Below are positions 22,401-32,925 of a stretch of 64,000 nt of DNA, in pieces. The stretch spans positions 452,971-516,970 of the forward strand of contig NW_003314318.1 in NCBI RefSeq assembly GCF_000143415.4, in the 5' to 3' direction. The position numbers and the translations under genes are program-made. This DNA comes from Selaginella moellendorffii. Lineage: Eukaryota; Streptophyta; Lycopodiopsida; Selaginellales; Selaginellaceae. Every line of letters begins with the position of its first letter. Position 1 is the stretch's first letter. Below the pieces are notes generated by a model. It did no database searches. It saw only the letters and a list, made by a program, of their open reading frames with translations, and had not been told where the DNA came from.

Positions 22401-22966
22401 AACATAAGAGGAAACAGTGGGGGAACAAAAGTAATGGAAGCAGAGGTAGAAGTAGAGGGACGAAGAGGTACGGAAGTGAGAGGAATGGATAAAACATAAG
22501 GAAGTATGAGACAAGGGGGAGAAGCCTCAAAATCACACTTGGCATGATTGCGCTGCAACCAATCCATACCAAGAATGAGGTCAAAAGCTTGACTCGGCAC
22601 CACCCGCAACGACTGCAACTCAAGCTCGAGATCGCCCACACGCACAACCAGGTCCGCCTCATCTTGTGCACATGCATGTGTACGGCCGTTGCCATAAAGA
22701 ATGAAAACTGGATCCGCCGCACGACGCAAGTGTAGACGACAACATGTGGCAACAGGTCGAGCAATAGAAGATAAACTCGAACCTGTATCAACCAACACGG
22801 AGAGAAGAATAGGAGACCTCTTGTTATAAAAACGAGCTTGGAAAGTAAACACTGGATGAACCGGTGCCGAGTGAACCCCTTGATGATACTCCCGAAAGAA
22901 AGATGGAGGGGTCACTAACTTATTCGCGCAAGGTCCCTCCATTACTCGCGCGACTCCTCGTTTCCC
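19481..22966 (-). pseudogene. Ty3 pol polyprotein (PR-RT-RH-INT), two nonsense codons
   Basis: One frame read from the frameshift site. Aspartic protease (LVDTGSSLSS, about 22,790); RT with FIDDVLIHSEG (about 21,775) preceded by DYRPLNEVTIPDVYPLP; RNase H with LCVDASDIGLGG (about 21,340) and YSTTEKECLAAVW; integrase with a GHMGHRR...CVWCQ zinc-binding region, then DLMGPFPR, LSDNGSAF and GLVERLVRTFKGM carrying the D,D,E triad; and a C-terminal GPY-like module (WKGPYRVLRQVGPQVYEVRH). Stops at about 21,949 (TGA after ASGY) and about 20,736 (TAG) each differ from TGG by one G-to-A change. The rest is open, so inactivation is recent. Confidence 0.93.
22924..22966 (-). promoter_or_regulatory. -1 ribosomal frameshift signal, gag-pol
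   Basis: Minus strand reads slippery heptamer GGGAAAC (22,966-22,960) in the right phase (G GGA AAC in the gag frame), spacer GAGGAG, then stem TCGCGCGAG (22,953-22,945) pairing with CTTGCGCGA (22,932-22,924): 9 bp with one G-U pair around a 12-nt loop. The gag stop TAA (22,944-22,942) is in the loop. pol is in the -1 frame and opens across this overlap. All elements are seen directly; function is inferred. Confidence 0.85.
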
Positions 22967-23874
22967 GAATGCACCTCGGTATCCAAACCTTCCACCGCAG
23001 CAACACCAATGGGACGTTGCTGACGCCAAGGTCTCCACCCAGGAAATGGAGGTCGCCAATCCGGAAAGCGCCGACAATGCCGATAAGTATGACCAACTTC
23101 ATCACACGCCCAGCAACGAACATCACGGCCACGACCACGTCCTCGCCCTTGTCCTTGGACTCGAGTAGCAGCAGCATCAACTTCCATGGGAACAGGACCA
23201 TCACTCATAGGAAGTGGGGCTGAAGGACGTGTAGCAAGAAGTGGAAGAGGCGACGTCTCATAACGTTGTGCCAAGCGAAGAGCATCGTCAAGAGTGGCAG
23301 GAGCAAGTGCATGCACAAGTCCGACAAGATCTTGACGAAGTGCTGGCCACAACATTCCTAGCTTGATCCGCTCCGACATATTTGGCTCCGCACGAAGCAA
23401 AAGACTTCGGAAACGAACGCCAAATTGCATCACCGACTTAGATGGCCCTTGGCGAAGATGATGCAATTGTTGGAAGGCATCATCACAATCATCGGCATGT
23501 CCGAAGGCGCGTTTGAAGACGTCCGAAAGAACACTCAAATCGCCACGAGTGGCGGCGCTCAATCCATTGTACCACTGCAATGCCGTCCCTTGGAGACATG
23601 TGGGGAACTCACGCAAACGTCGAGCATCATCCCAAGAATGATATGTGGTAATCACCGTGAAGTGATCGAACCAATGGTACACATCATCCCCAGGACTCCC
23701 ACGAAAGAACTCCGGCCGAACGCGAGGATTGGCACCAAGAGCAGGAGGAGTTGTACCATGTGCCGTGAACGCCGCCATCAACTAAGTTTGGTTGTTCAAT
23801 TGCAAGCGCATAGCATCAAGCAATTGAATCAACTGCTGCTCTAGAGTCAAAGGAGGAAATTGCGGATCGGCCAT
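22942..23874 (-). pseudogene. Ty3 gag, one nonsense codon
   Basis: ATG at 23,874 begins ADPQFPPLTLEQQLIQLLDA; a TAG at about 23,783 interrupts after NNQT, then the frame is open to 22,942. It has the retrotransposon gag region (DVYHWFDHFTVITTYHSWDD, LRQGPSKSVMQFGVRFRSLL) and a basic tract (RGRGRGRD) before a CCHC zinc knuckle, CWACDEVGHTYRHC. The old copy at 36.3 kb has CAA (Gln) at the stop position. Gag packages the element RNA. An internal ATG just after the stop could allow translation of a shorter Gag. Confidence 0.88.
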
Positions 23875-24074
23875 GAAGATGAATGGAAAAGAAAGAGCAA
23901 AAGAAGAGAAATGACAAAAAGCTGGAAAGAAATGGTAGATCTAGACAATGCAAAAAACTAGATCTAAACCAAAATCCTGAAAGGAAAGAACAAAAGAAAG
24001 GAAATGGAAAAAGCTAAATCTAGACAATGCAAAAGCTAGATCTAAACCGAAATCCCAAATCCAAGCACTCCCCA

Positions 24075-24109
24075 GGGACAATCAAAGGTGCCCCTCAACT
24101 CCACCAATA
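24075..24109 (-). other. primer-binding site
   Basis: Directly after the 5' LTR the minus strand reads TTGGTGGAGTTGAGGGGCA. TGG pairs with a tRNA CCA end, and the following bases fit an acceptor stem and T-stem. The particular tRNA was not identified. The old copy keeps a close variant at about 36,606-36,624. Confidence 0.6.
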
Positions 24110-24282
24110 TGAGTGCATGGAATATGAAAAGGGAATACAAAAATGTGCATATCAATTAGCCCAAAAACCCTAGCTTATATACAGGAGTGAGTGGTCCGGA
24201 TTGAAACCAATCCGACAGCTACCAAAATCCCACTACGCTAATATTAGTATACGGCATCGTAGCCATACACTTGGCCCTCACA
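24108..24282 (-). repeat. 5' LTR of young Ty3 element
   Basis: 175 bp partner of 19,274-19,448. On the minus strand it has CCTGTATATAAGCTAGGGTT (about 24,171-24,190), a good TATA box for element transcription. Its inner end is mutated (TATGAG for TGTGAG). Confidence 0.93.
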
Positions 24283-26760
24283 GTATCAACAACTTTTGGC
24301 AATTGCAAAAATAAACTCAACTTTATTAGCAATATCAAATCATAACTATATAAGAGTTTATATGGTGAAACAATAATAAACATTTATACGTCCATATTGA
24401 AGAGATGACAAATTACTATCCCAATCCAAATATTGAAAGTATGTACTTCATGATTATCCCTTTGAAGGTCCAAATAAAATGATTTACTAAACTATTTATT
24501 TATGGATGATAAGCATCCCTAATTGAGATGTCAATACATGAAATGCTTTAGCCATAAATACAAAACCATTATTTAAGAGAATCCACTTTAGAAAAAAATG
24601 TTAAAACACTACTTGATTAAGGAAGAAGTATTCAACAATAATTGCAAATACATTAGTAAGAACACCAACTTCCACCCAATGAATCAAATAGTTAAAAGCA
24701 ATAATGATGTACCCATTGTTAATAGTTGACTATGGAAAAAGCTTTATCAAATAAAATGCCACCAACTTAAGTAAATGGGAAATGATAATTGACTTCAACT
24801 ATTCTTTCAAAACATAAAGGAGAGTATTATAAGCTTAGCAAAAAATGTAGTTATATATATACTAAATAACATCACATTATATCTTTGGCCAATAAAAAGA
24901 CTTATGTAACTTTTTAGTCATACAATAATGTCTTATATACTCAATTAAAATAAAATAGTTACGGTAAACATGGAGAAACTATAACAATAAAAATTGTAAG
25001 CACTACCAACTACAAATGATATTCATTAGGATCAGCCCCCATAAAGTAAGAAAATGTTGTAATCAAAGTGATATTGAAAATATAAATACTAAAATGGTAA
25101 ATTATTAATAAGTGATGCAAAATTCTTAAATCCATCATAAAGCCTTAAAATCAATGATACAACTTTTTGAGCCTTATAAATCTTATCAAGAGAAGGTAAA
25201 TTAAGCTTCATATTTTGTGAATAACACCAACTTTCAACAACACAAAATCATTATTTAGAAGATCTATTGATGTTGGAACAACTAGTTTGTTAGGAATATG
25301 AAAAAAGAGCAAAAAAAGGAGAAAAACTTGAGAAAAAGTTTCAACATCAATTATAGAACTCTTAGAGCGATCAACAACTTTGAAGTTATATATTTAAAGC
25401 TTTATAGCATACTAAATACTACAACTAACTAAGTTTTCCACATCTATAATGAAGTGATAACAGCATAGTCACTCTTTAGCAATATCTAAAAACCATGCAA
25501 GTATATATAAAAAATTTTAAAATACTAAACTATTGCTAAATAATTCTTTTTTATCATAGAGTAGTTCATCTCTATTGGTTATAATATACAATCAATATAT
25601 GTGATGGGATAATATTGACCAAGCACATTTGTACTCTTTTGTGTTAACACGTCTTTAATACCAATATTAAAAGCATTTATACGTAAAATGAAAAATCAAG
25701 TGTAATTAAGATATGCCAGAACTTAAAAATTTATTAACACTTTTTTGAGATTTAGAAGTGCCCTCTCACAATCCTTAGACCAAAAGAAAGATATTATTGA
25801 CAACTTTAACAATAAAAAATGATTAATAAAATAACCAAAATATTGTAACTTACTTGGGAAACATTATACATCACACTTTGGACTATAGAACTTTATAGCA
25901 ACCAAAATCAACTTGTAAACCTTTGCCATAAATGTGGTACCCAAAATAAATTATGTCATTAAATACAAATATGCATTTTGATAATTTCAACTTTAAACCA
26001 ACATCCTGTAGTGAATTTAATACTTTGCATATATCATGAATATACTCCTCCTACATCCTTTTAAGTGTATTAAAACATTATTGATGAACTCAATTGTCAC
26101 CTTTAATATATTTCCATCATTTAGTGAAAAATTTATTAACTTAAATGGCATCATAGAAAACACATATAAACTAAATTTAGCTTTGGGAACATTTTCTTTA
26201 GCAATTTACGTTTGCTAATATTTAGAACTAACATTCAATTTAGTGAATTAATAACTTCACGCCAAATAATTTAAAATACCAATAATATGAGGAATAGAGT
26301 ATATATTCAAGATCATCATATAATTTAATGGACAATAGTCAATGTAGAATTAAATATTACCATGAAGTTTTATTACAAGATGAAATTCATATGCCTAAAA
26401 ACTCTAAGACTTTTAAATAACATTTTTCTTCAATATCTCTTGCTTGTAAATTTTTTATCTCTTTTAGTAATTAATATTAAACATAAACTTTGATCAGATA
26501 AATATCCCCAATTGAAACAGAATAATACATTGTAATCTTGGCCCTAGATGATAGGTTAAAGTAAAAAAGATCAATATACTTTTGCTTGATCCAATCAACC
26601 ATCATAACACAAAGATTATCTAAGGGATCTAGAAAGGTAATATAAAAACAAGAAAGAAACACAGTAGAAAGTAATGGGAAATAAAAGTGATAGAAACAGA
26701 AATAAAACTAAAGGGATGAAATATAATAAAAAAAGATAAGAAGATAATAGAATAAAAGAG
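24283..26760 (-). mobile_element. old Ty3/gypsy element A, remainder
   Basis: Continuous but decayed match to about 19,910-22,480 of the young element (integrase to protease), shifted strongly to A+T by G-to-A and C-to-T changes. Stops occur in every frame. The match fades at about 26,755, so gag and the 5' LTR are missing. Confidence 0.8.
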
Positions 26761-27794
26761 GTCATATTTTATACATGTATATAGTATTATAGTAGATTTT
26801 TATCTCTTTTTCCTTAAACCAATTGAAAAGAAGCAATTGCTTAATGACAAAACTTTTATATATCCCCCAAAGGTTTTAAAAATCCACAGGTGACAATGTA
26901 TTTAAATTTCATCCCATAATCATATACATTACAAATGTATATCATTAATCATATAGTATAAACAATGTTCATCTTCTAGCTAGTGTTATCTACTCATTAG
27001 TTCTAAATCTTAGCAATGCTATCCTAGAAAAAGAAGGAAACATTTATAAAATTGATTATTTTTTATGATATTTATATTTAATTATGACTTAAAGTAATTA
27101 TTATCTCATTGTGAGTATCATGAACATGTTCAACCTATAGTTTTTTAAAATTAACCACATCCACAATTCTAATACCTAATAATTAAGATTTTGAGATTCA
27201 TAATTGAAAATTAAGCTATCTTTTATTGTAATGTTAATTTTTTATATATTCTTACATAAACATTTACATTTTTTATTAGTAGCTACTAGTTAATAATGGT
27301 ATTTACTAGTAATAATGTTTTTTCTAAAATATCTGTACTAAAATAAATTTATATGATAAGTGTTTAAATGAAATTGATAGATATAATTTTATTATTTTTT
27401 CATTATTATAATATGTTATAACCCATCTCAATAATATATTACTAATAATTCTAAATATATATTTAGAAATACTAATAATAGCTGAAAACCTTTAAAGTAA
27501 GATGTGTATAAACTCCAAAATTTATGAACCTTTACTTTAATGATATTTTGGAGCTCTTATTAGTTTTATAATAGTATAGTTTTTATTAACTAAACTTCTG
27601 GTATGTGTTACTAAAACTTCTGATATAAAAATATAGTAATTTATCCTCTGTTGAAATATTTTTCACCATAATTGTTGATTAAGAAATATGAACCATAATT
27701 GTTTAAAGAAAATAATATTAAAATTAAAAAATAAATATATACAATAGTTTGATTATAATTTTAATAATGATATAGGTGAATTAAAATTATATTT
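26761..27794. other. AT-rich spacer
   Basis: Extremely AT-rich with no gene. Short motifs (GTTGATTAAGAAATATGAACC at about 27,672) recur in diverged form near 37,255, so part of it may be an older repeat. Confidence 0.4.
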
Positions 27795-27952
27795 TGTGAG
27801 TAGAATATGGAAAGGGAATACAAAAAATATGCATATCAATTAGCCCAAAAACCCTAGCTTATATATTAGAGCAAATGAAACCAATTCAATAGCTACCAAA
27901 ATCCAACTAAGCTAATATTAGTATATAACATTGTAACTGTACGAACCTCACA
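27795..27952 (-). repeat. 3' LTR of old element B
   Basis: 158 bp, TGTGAG...CCTCACA, with small deletions relative to the young LTR. Confidence 0.85.
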
Positions 27953-30900
27953 TCATCCCCTCCTCTCGAAATAATGGACGACTATCAAGGTTCTCTTGTA
28001 GATGGGCCAGGAGCTGGAGGAATGTCAAGAGGAGGCATTGGCAAATTTATAGATGGCATTAGTTGTTCCTGATCTCTTTGTACGAAGCATTTCAACTGCT
28101 ATACATGCATAATTTCTGGAGGATCGACCTGCTGGACGTCATTCCGAACCTCATAAACTTGTGGTCCAACTTGTTGCAATACTTGATATAGTCCTTTCCA
28201 TTGAGCAAAGAGCCCTTTTAATAAACCATGTACTATAAGATGGGGAAAACGGACTAACACTAAGTCATCCATTTTGTACTTTACAGATGGATGATAACGG
28301 AAGTTGTAGTGCCATTGTTGTCCCACTTGTATGCAGCCTAAGTGTTCAGTATACTCTACTTGGACAGTGGGAAGAATATTTTTCAAATACTAATCCCATG
28401 ACTTAGCATCGGTAGCTCATGGCAATTGCGAAGGTAAACCCTATTGGTAATATTAGATCATGACCATATAGAAGTTTATATAGTGAAGCACTAAAAAAAC
28501 TCTACACCCCTATGACATATGCATACCGAAGAAAGGGCAAATAACTATCCCAATCTGAATATTGAAAGTTCACATACTTCGCGATTATTCCTTTGAATGT
28601 CCAAACCATTTAACTATGGATGATAAGCACTCGTGAAAGTGTGGCATATCCCCAACCAAGATATCAAAACATGAAATGTCTCAACCATAAATGCGACCAT
28701 TATCTGAAAGAATCCGCTCTGGACAAGAATGCAAGAACACCACTTGATTGAGGAGGAAGTATTTAACAATAGTTGCAGAGGTGCTAGCAAGAGCACCAAC
28801 TTCCACCTAATGAGTCAAATAATCAGATGTAATAATAACATATTTATTGCCAACAGTCGATCGTGGAAAATGTCCCATAAGATCAAATGCCACCAACTCA
28901 AATAGATGGGAAACTGCAATTGACTCCAACCATCCTTCCGTGACATGAGGGGGAGTATTACGAGCTTGACACCAAACATAGCTATGCATATACTGAATAA
29001 CATTACATTGCATCTTTGGCTAATAGAAAGATTTGCACAGCTTTTTGGTCATATAACGATGTCCCATTTGTCTGCCTAGAACAAGAGAATCATGGTAGGC
29101 ATGGAGAAACTGTGGAATAAAGAAGGAAGGCACCACCAGTCGTAAATGATTATCAGAATCTGTCCCCACAAAATAAAAAAGGTTGTCTTCAAGGTGATAT
29201 TAAGAATGTAAATGCCAGAATGGCAAGTTATCAAAAAGTGATGCAAAATTCTCAAACCCATCTCGAAATCTTTGAATCCATAGCTCAATGTTTTGAGTCT
29301 TGCAAACCTTATCAAGAGAAGGTAGATTTTGCTCTACATCTTGTGAACACTAAACATCAAGTACAATAACCATCAACGGCATAGAATCCTCATTTAGAAA
29401 ATCCACAGATGCTAGAACAATAAGCTTGTTAAAAATATGAGAAGAGAGTAAATAAGGAAGAAGAGCTTGAGAAAGGGCATCAGCATCAGTTATAGAACTC
29501 CCCAAGTGATAAACAACATCAAAATCATATATCTGAAGCTTCAAAGCCTACTGAGTAATATGACCAACTAAGTAATGGCAGCATAATCACCTTCTAGTAA
29601 TGTCTGAGAACCATATAAATATGTATGAAGTTTCTCAAAACCCCAGACTACTGCTAAACACTTCTTTGTACTGGAGTAGTTCACTTCCACTAGTTGTAAT
29701 ATATGGCTTATATACATAATGGGATGGTGCTGAGCAGGCTTTCTTGCATCAACACACCTCCAAAACCAATATCAAAAGCATTCATGTGCAAAATGAAAGT
29801 TCGAGTGTAGTTAGGATATGCTAAAACCAGAAGAGTTGTCAATAACTCTTTGAGATTCATGAATGCCTGCTCACAATTTGGAGATCAAATAAAAAATGAT
29901 ATTGATGACTTCAGAAATGCTTGCAACAATGCAGTGCAATCAGAAAGATGATCCACAAAATGACTAAGATACTGCACCTTGCCTAGGAAGCGTTGCACAT
30001 CATTCATACACTTTGGAGTAGAAAACTTTAGAATAACCACAAATTTGTCAATATTAACTTGCAAACCCTCACGAGAAATACAGTACCTAAGATAAGTTAT
30101 GTCTTTAGACCCAAACACACACTTCGACCACTTCAACTTTAAACCAATGTCTCATAGCCGATCCAACACTTTACAAACATCACGAACATATTCTTCCTAT
30201 GTCCCCTTCGAGTGAATCAAGACATTATTAATGAAGTCAATAGTCACCTCCAGCATATCACAAAGAACCTTATCTATCATTTGTTGGAAAGTTGCTAGAG
30301 CATTGTTCAAACTAAATGGAATCACCAAAAACTTGTACAAATCAAATAGTGTACAAAAAGCAATCTTAGGAATATCTTTTTTGGTCATCGGTACCTGCTA
30401 GTACTCAGAAGCAAGATCTAACTTGGTGAACTAATGACTTCTCCTCAGACAATCCAAAAGATCAATAGTGTGAGGAAGAGGGTACACATCCGGGATCGTC
30501 ATTGCATTTAACAAACAATAATTGATGCAGAAATGAATACTCCCATCAGGCTTTGTCACAAGATGAGGTTCATATGCCTAAGGACTTTGTGATTTTCAAA
30601 TAACACCCTTTTCTAACATCTCCTTAATGTTTGCATGTAAAATCTTGATCTTTTTGGGTGATTGACGATGAACAAAAACTTTGATTGGATGAGCATCCCT
30701 AGTTGGAATTGGATGATATATGGCAATTTTGGGCTCAAATGATAGATCAAATTCAAAGAGATCGGCATACTCTTTCATAAGCCAATCAACTGCTGCAACA
30801 CAAAGACTGTCGAAGGGATCAAAAAAGGGAAGAGCGGAACAAAACAGAAACATAGGAGGAAGTAGTGGGGAAACAAAAGTAATGGAAACAAAAGTAAAAG

Positions 30901-32309
30901 CAAAGGAACAAAGAGGTACAAAAGTGAGAGGAATGGATGAAATATAAGGAAGTATGAGATAAGGGGGAGAAGCCTCAAAATCATATTTGGCATGATTGCG
31001 TTGCAACCAATCTATACCAAGGATGAGGTCAAAAGCTTGACTCAGCACCAGTTGCAATGATTGCAACCCAAACTTGAGATCACCCACACGCATATCTAGA
31101 TCTGCCTCATCCCATGAACATGCATATGTACGGCAGTTGCTATAAAGAATGAAAACCAATTCTACCACACGATGTAAGTGTAGATAGCAATGTATGGCAA
31201 CAGGTAGAGCAATAGAAGATAAACTCAAACTTGTATCAACAAACATGGAGAGAATAATAGAAGACCTATTGTTATAAGAACGAGTTTGGAAAGTAAACAT
31301 TGGATGAACTAATGCCGAGTAAACCCCTTGATGATACTCCCAAAAGAAAAATGGAAGGGTCACTGACTTATTTGCGCAAGGTCCCTTTATTATTCATATG
31401 ACTCCTCGTTTCCTGGATGCATCTCGATATCCAAACCTTCCACTACAACAGCACCATCAGGACATTGTTAATGCCAAGGTCTCCACCCAGGCCAATCCGG
31501 AAAACATTAAAAACACCAATAAATGTGACCAACTTCATCACACATCCAGTAGCAAACATCACGGCCACAACCATGTCCTTGCTTTAGTCCTTGGACTAAA
31601 GCAGTAGCAGCATCAACCTCCATTGGAACACGCCCATAGAAAGTGGAGTTGAAGGATATGCAACAAAAAGTGGAAGAGGCGACATTTCATAATATTTATC
31701 AATATGTTGTCGAACTTGTGCATGTAATTGCTCTAGCCACCCTTGATGATGCTCTTCACTTGGCATAACGATTTGCTTCGATATATTTGGCTCCATATGA
31801 ATCAAAAGACTTTGGAAATGAATGCCAAATTGCATCACTAACTTAGATGGCCCTTGACGAAGATGATGCAATTGTTAGAAGGCATCATCACAATTGTTGG
31901 TATGTCCAAATATGCGTTTGAAAATGTCCGGGAGAACACTCTAATCCCCACGAGTGGCTGTGCTTAAACCATTATACCACTGCTACACTGTCCTTTGGAG
32001 ACACGTGGGAAACTCATGCAAACGATGAGCATTTAAAAACTTCTGGATTTTCTAAACTGGGAGGAAAACGTCCACACAAGATTTTCCTAGAAGGTTTTAA
32101 ATCTAAACTAGTTCTTAAATCTAAAACTACACTACGAGAAGAGTGCACTTACTTGCTTGTGCCAATCCAAGTCGAGATTGTGAACATGAGCATGAAGGTG
32201 CTAGTCCCACACCTTTGTTCCCTTGAAAGCGGTGGGTAAGTAAGATATTGATATGAAGAGCTCACAGGATAGAGCAAACCAAAATGATCAAGAGGTCATA
32301 TTGCTGAAG

Positions 32310-32925
32310 AAATTATGGCCAGGAAAGTGTTACAAGTTATATTATGGTGGCCAACACTCTGGAAAGATGCCACTCAGCATTGTCAAAAATGTGATATATG
32401 TCAAAGAACGAAGTTTCCACTGAAGAAACAAACTTAGGAACTCAATCTAACAATAGCATTGGAACCCTTCCAGCATTGAGGACTTGATTTCATTGAACCT
32501 ATAGCAAAAAGTAGCAAAGGAAATCAATACATTTTAGTTGTTACCGACTATATGACAAAATGGGCAGAAGCTCTACCACTAAAGAAAGCCACAGTGAAAA
32601 ATACAGCCAAGTTTCTCTACAAAACAATTATAACAAGATATGGATTACCGCAAGAAATTGTTACAAATCGAGGAACACATTTTTTGAACGAGACCATCAA
32701 TATTCTCATCAAAGAATTTATCATCAACCATAAGAAATCAACACCATATTACCCACAAAGTAATGGACAAGCAGAATCAACAAACAAATCACTCAAAAGC
32801 ATACTCAAGAAAATAGTCAAGACAAACCTTAAAGATTGGGATGAAAGAATATCGAGGAAAATTATCAATTTTGCGTGTGGGAAACTCACATTTGAAGAAG
32901 AAGACTTTGCCAAAGCTCTTCAACT
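32310..32925 (+). pseudogene. integrase fragment of a different Ty3/gypsy family
   Basis: Plus-strand frame with a zinc-binding end (HCQKCDICQRTKFPLKKQ, about 32,373-32,430), then DFIEPIAKSSKGNQYILVVT, MTKWAEALPLKKATV and PYYPQSNGQAESTNKSLKSI. The second catalytic Asp is Asn (VTNRGTHF) and stops precede the core. It is distinct from the host family and on the opposite strand. Confidence 0.8.

Larger units (their letters stand above)
19274..24282 (-). mobile_element. young full-length Ty3/gypsy LTR retrotransposon
   Basis: About 5.0 kb on the minus strand with short, nearly identical LTRs starting TGTGAG and ending CTCACA. Target duplication GTAT (19,270-19,273 and 24,283-24,286). Order gag, protease, RT, RNase H, integrase is that of Ty3/gypsy. 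It is inserted in an older copy of the same family: the host reads from ...CCTAG to ...GGCAATTGC across the insertion. Three in-frame stops (about 23,783, 21,949, 20,736) disable it. A member could still be mobilised in trans. Confidence 0.95.
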
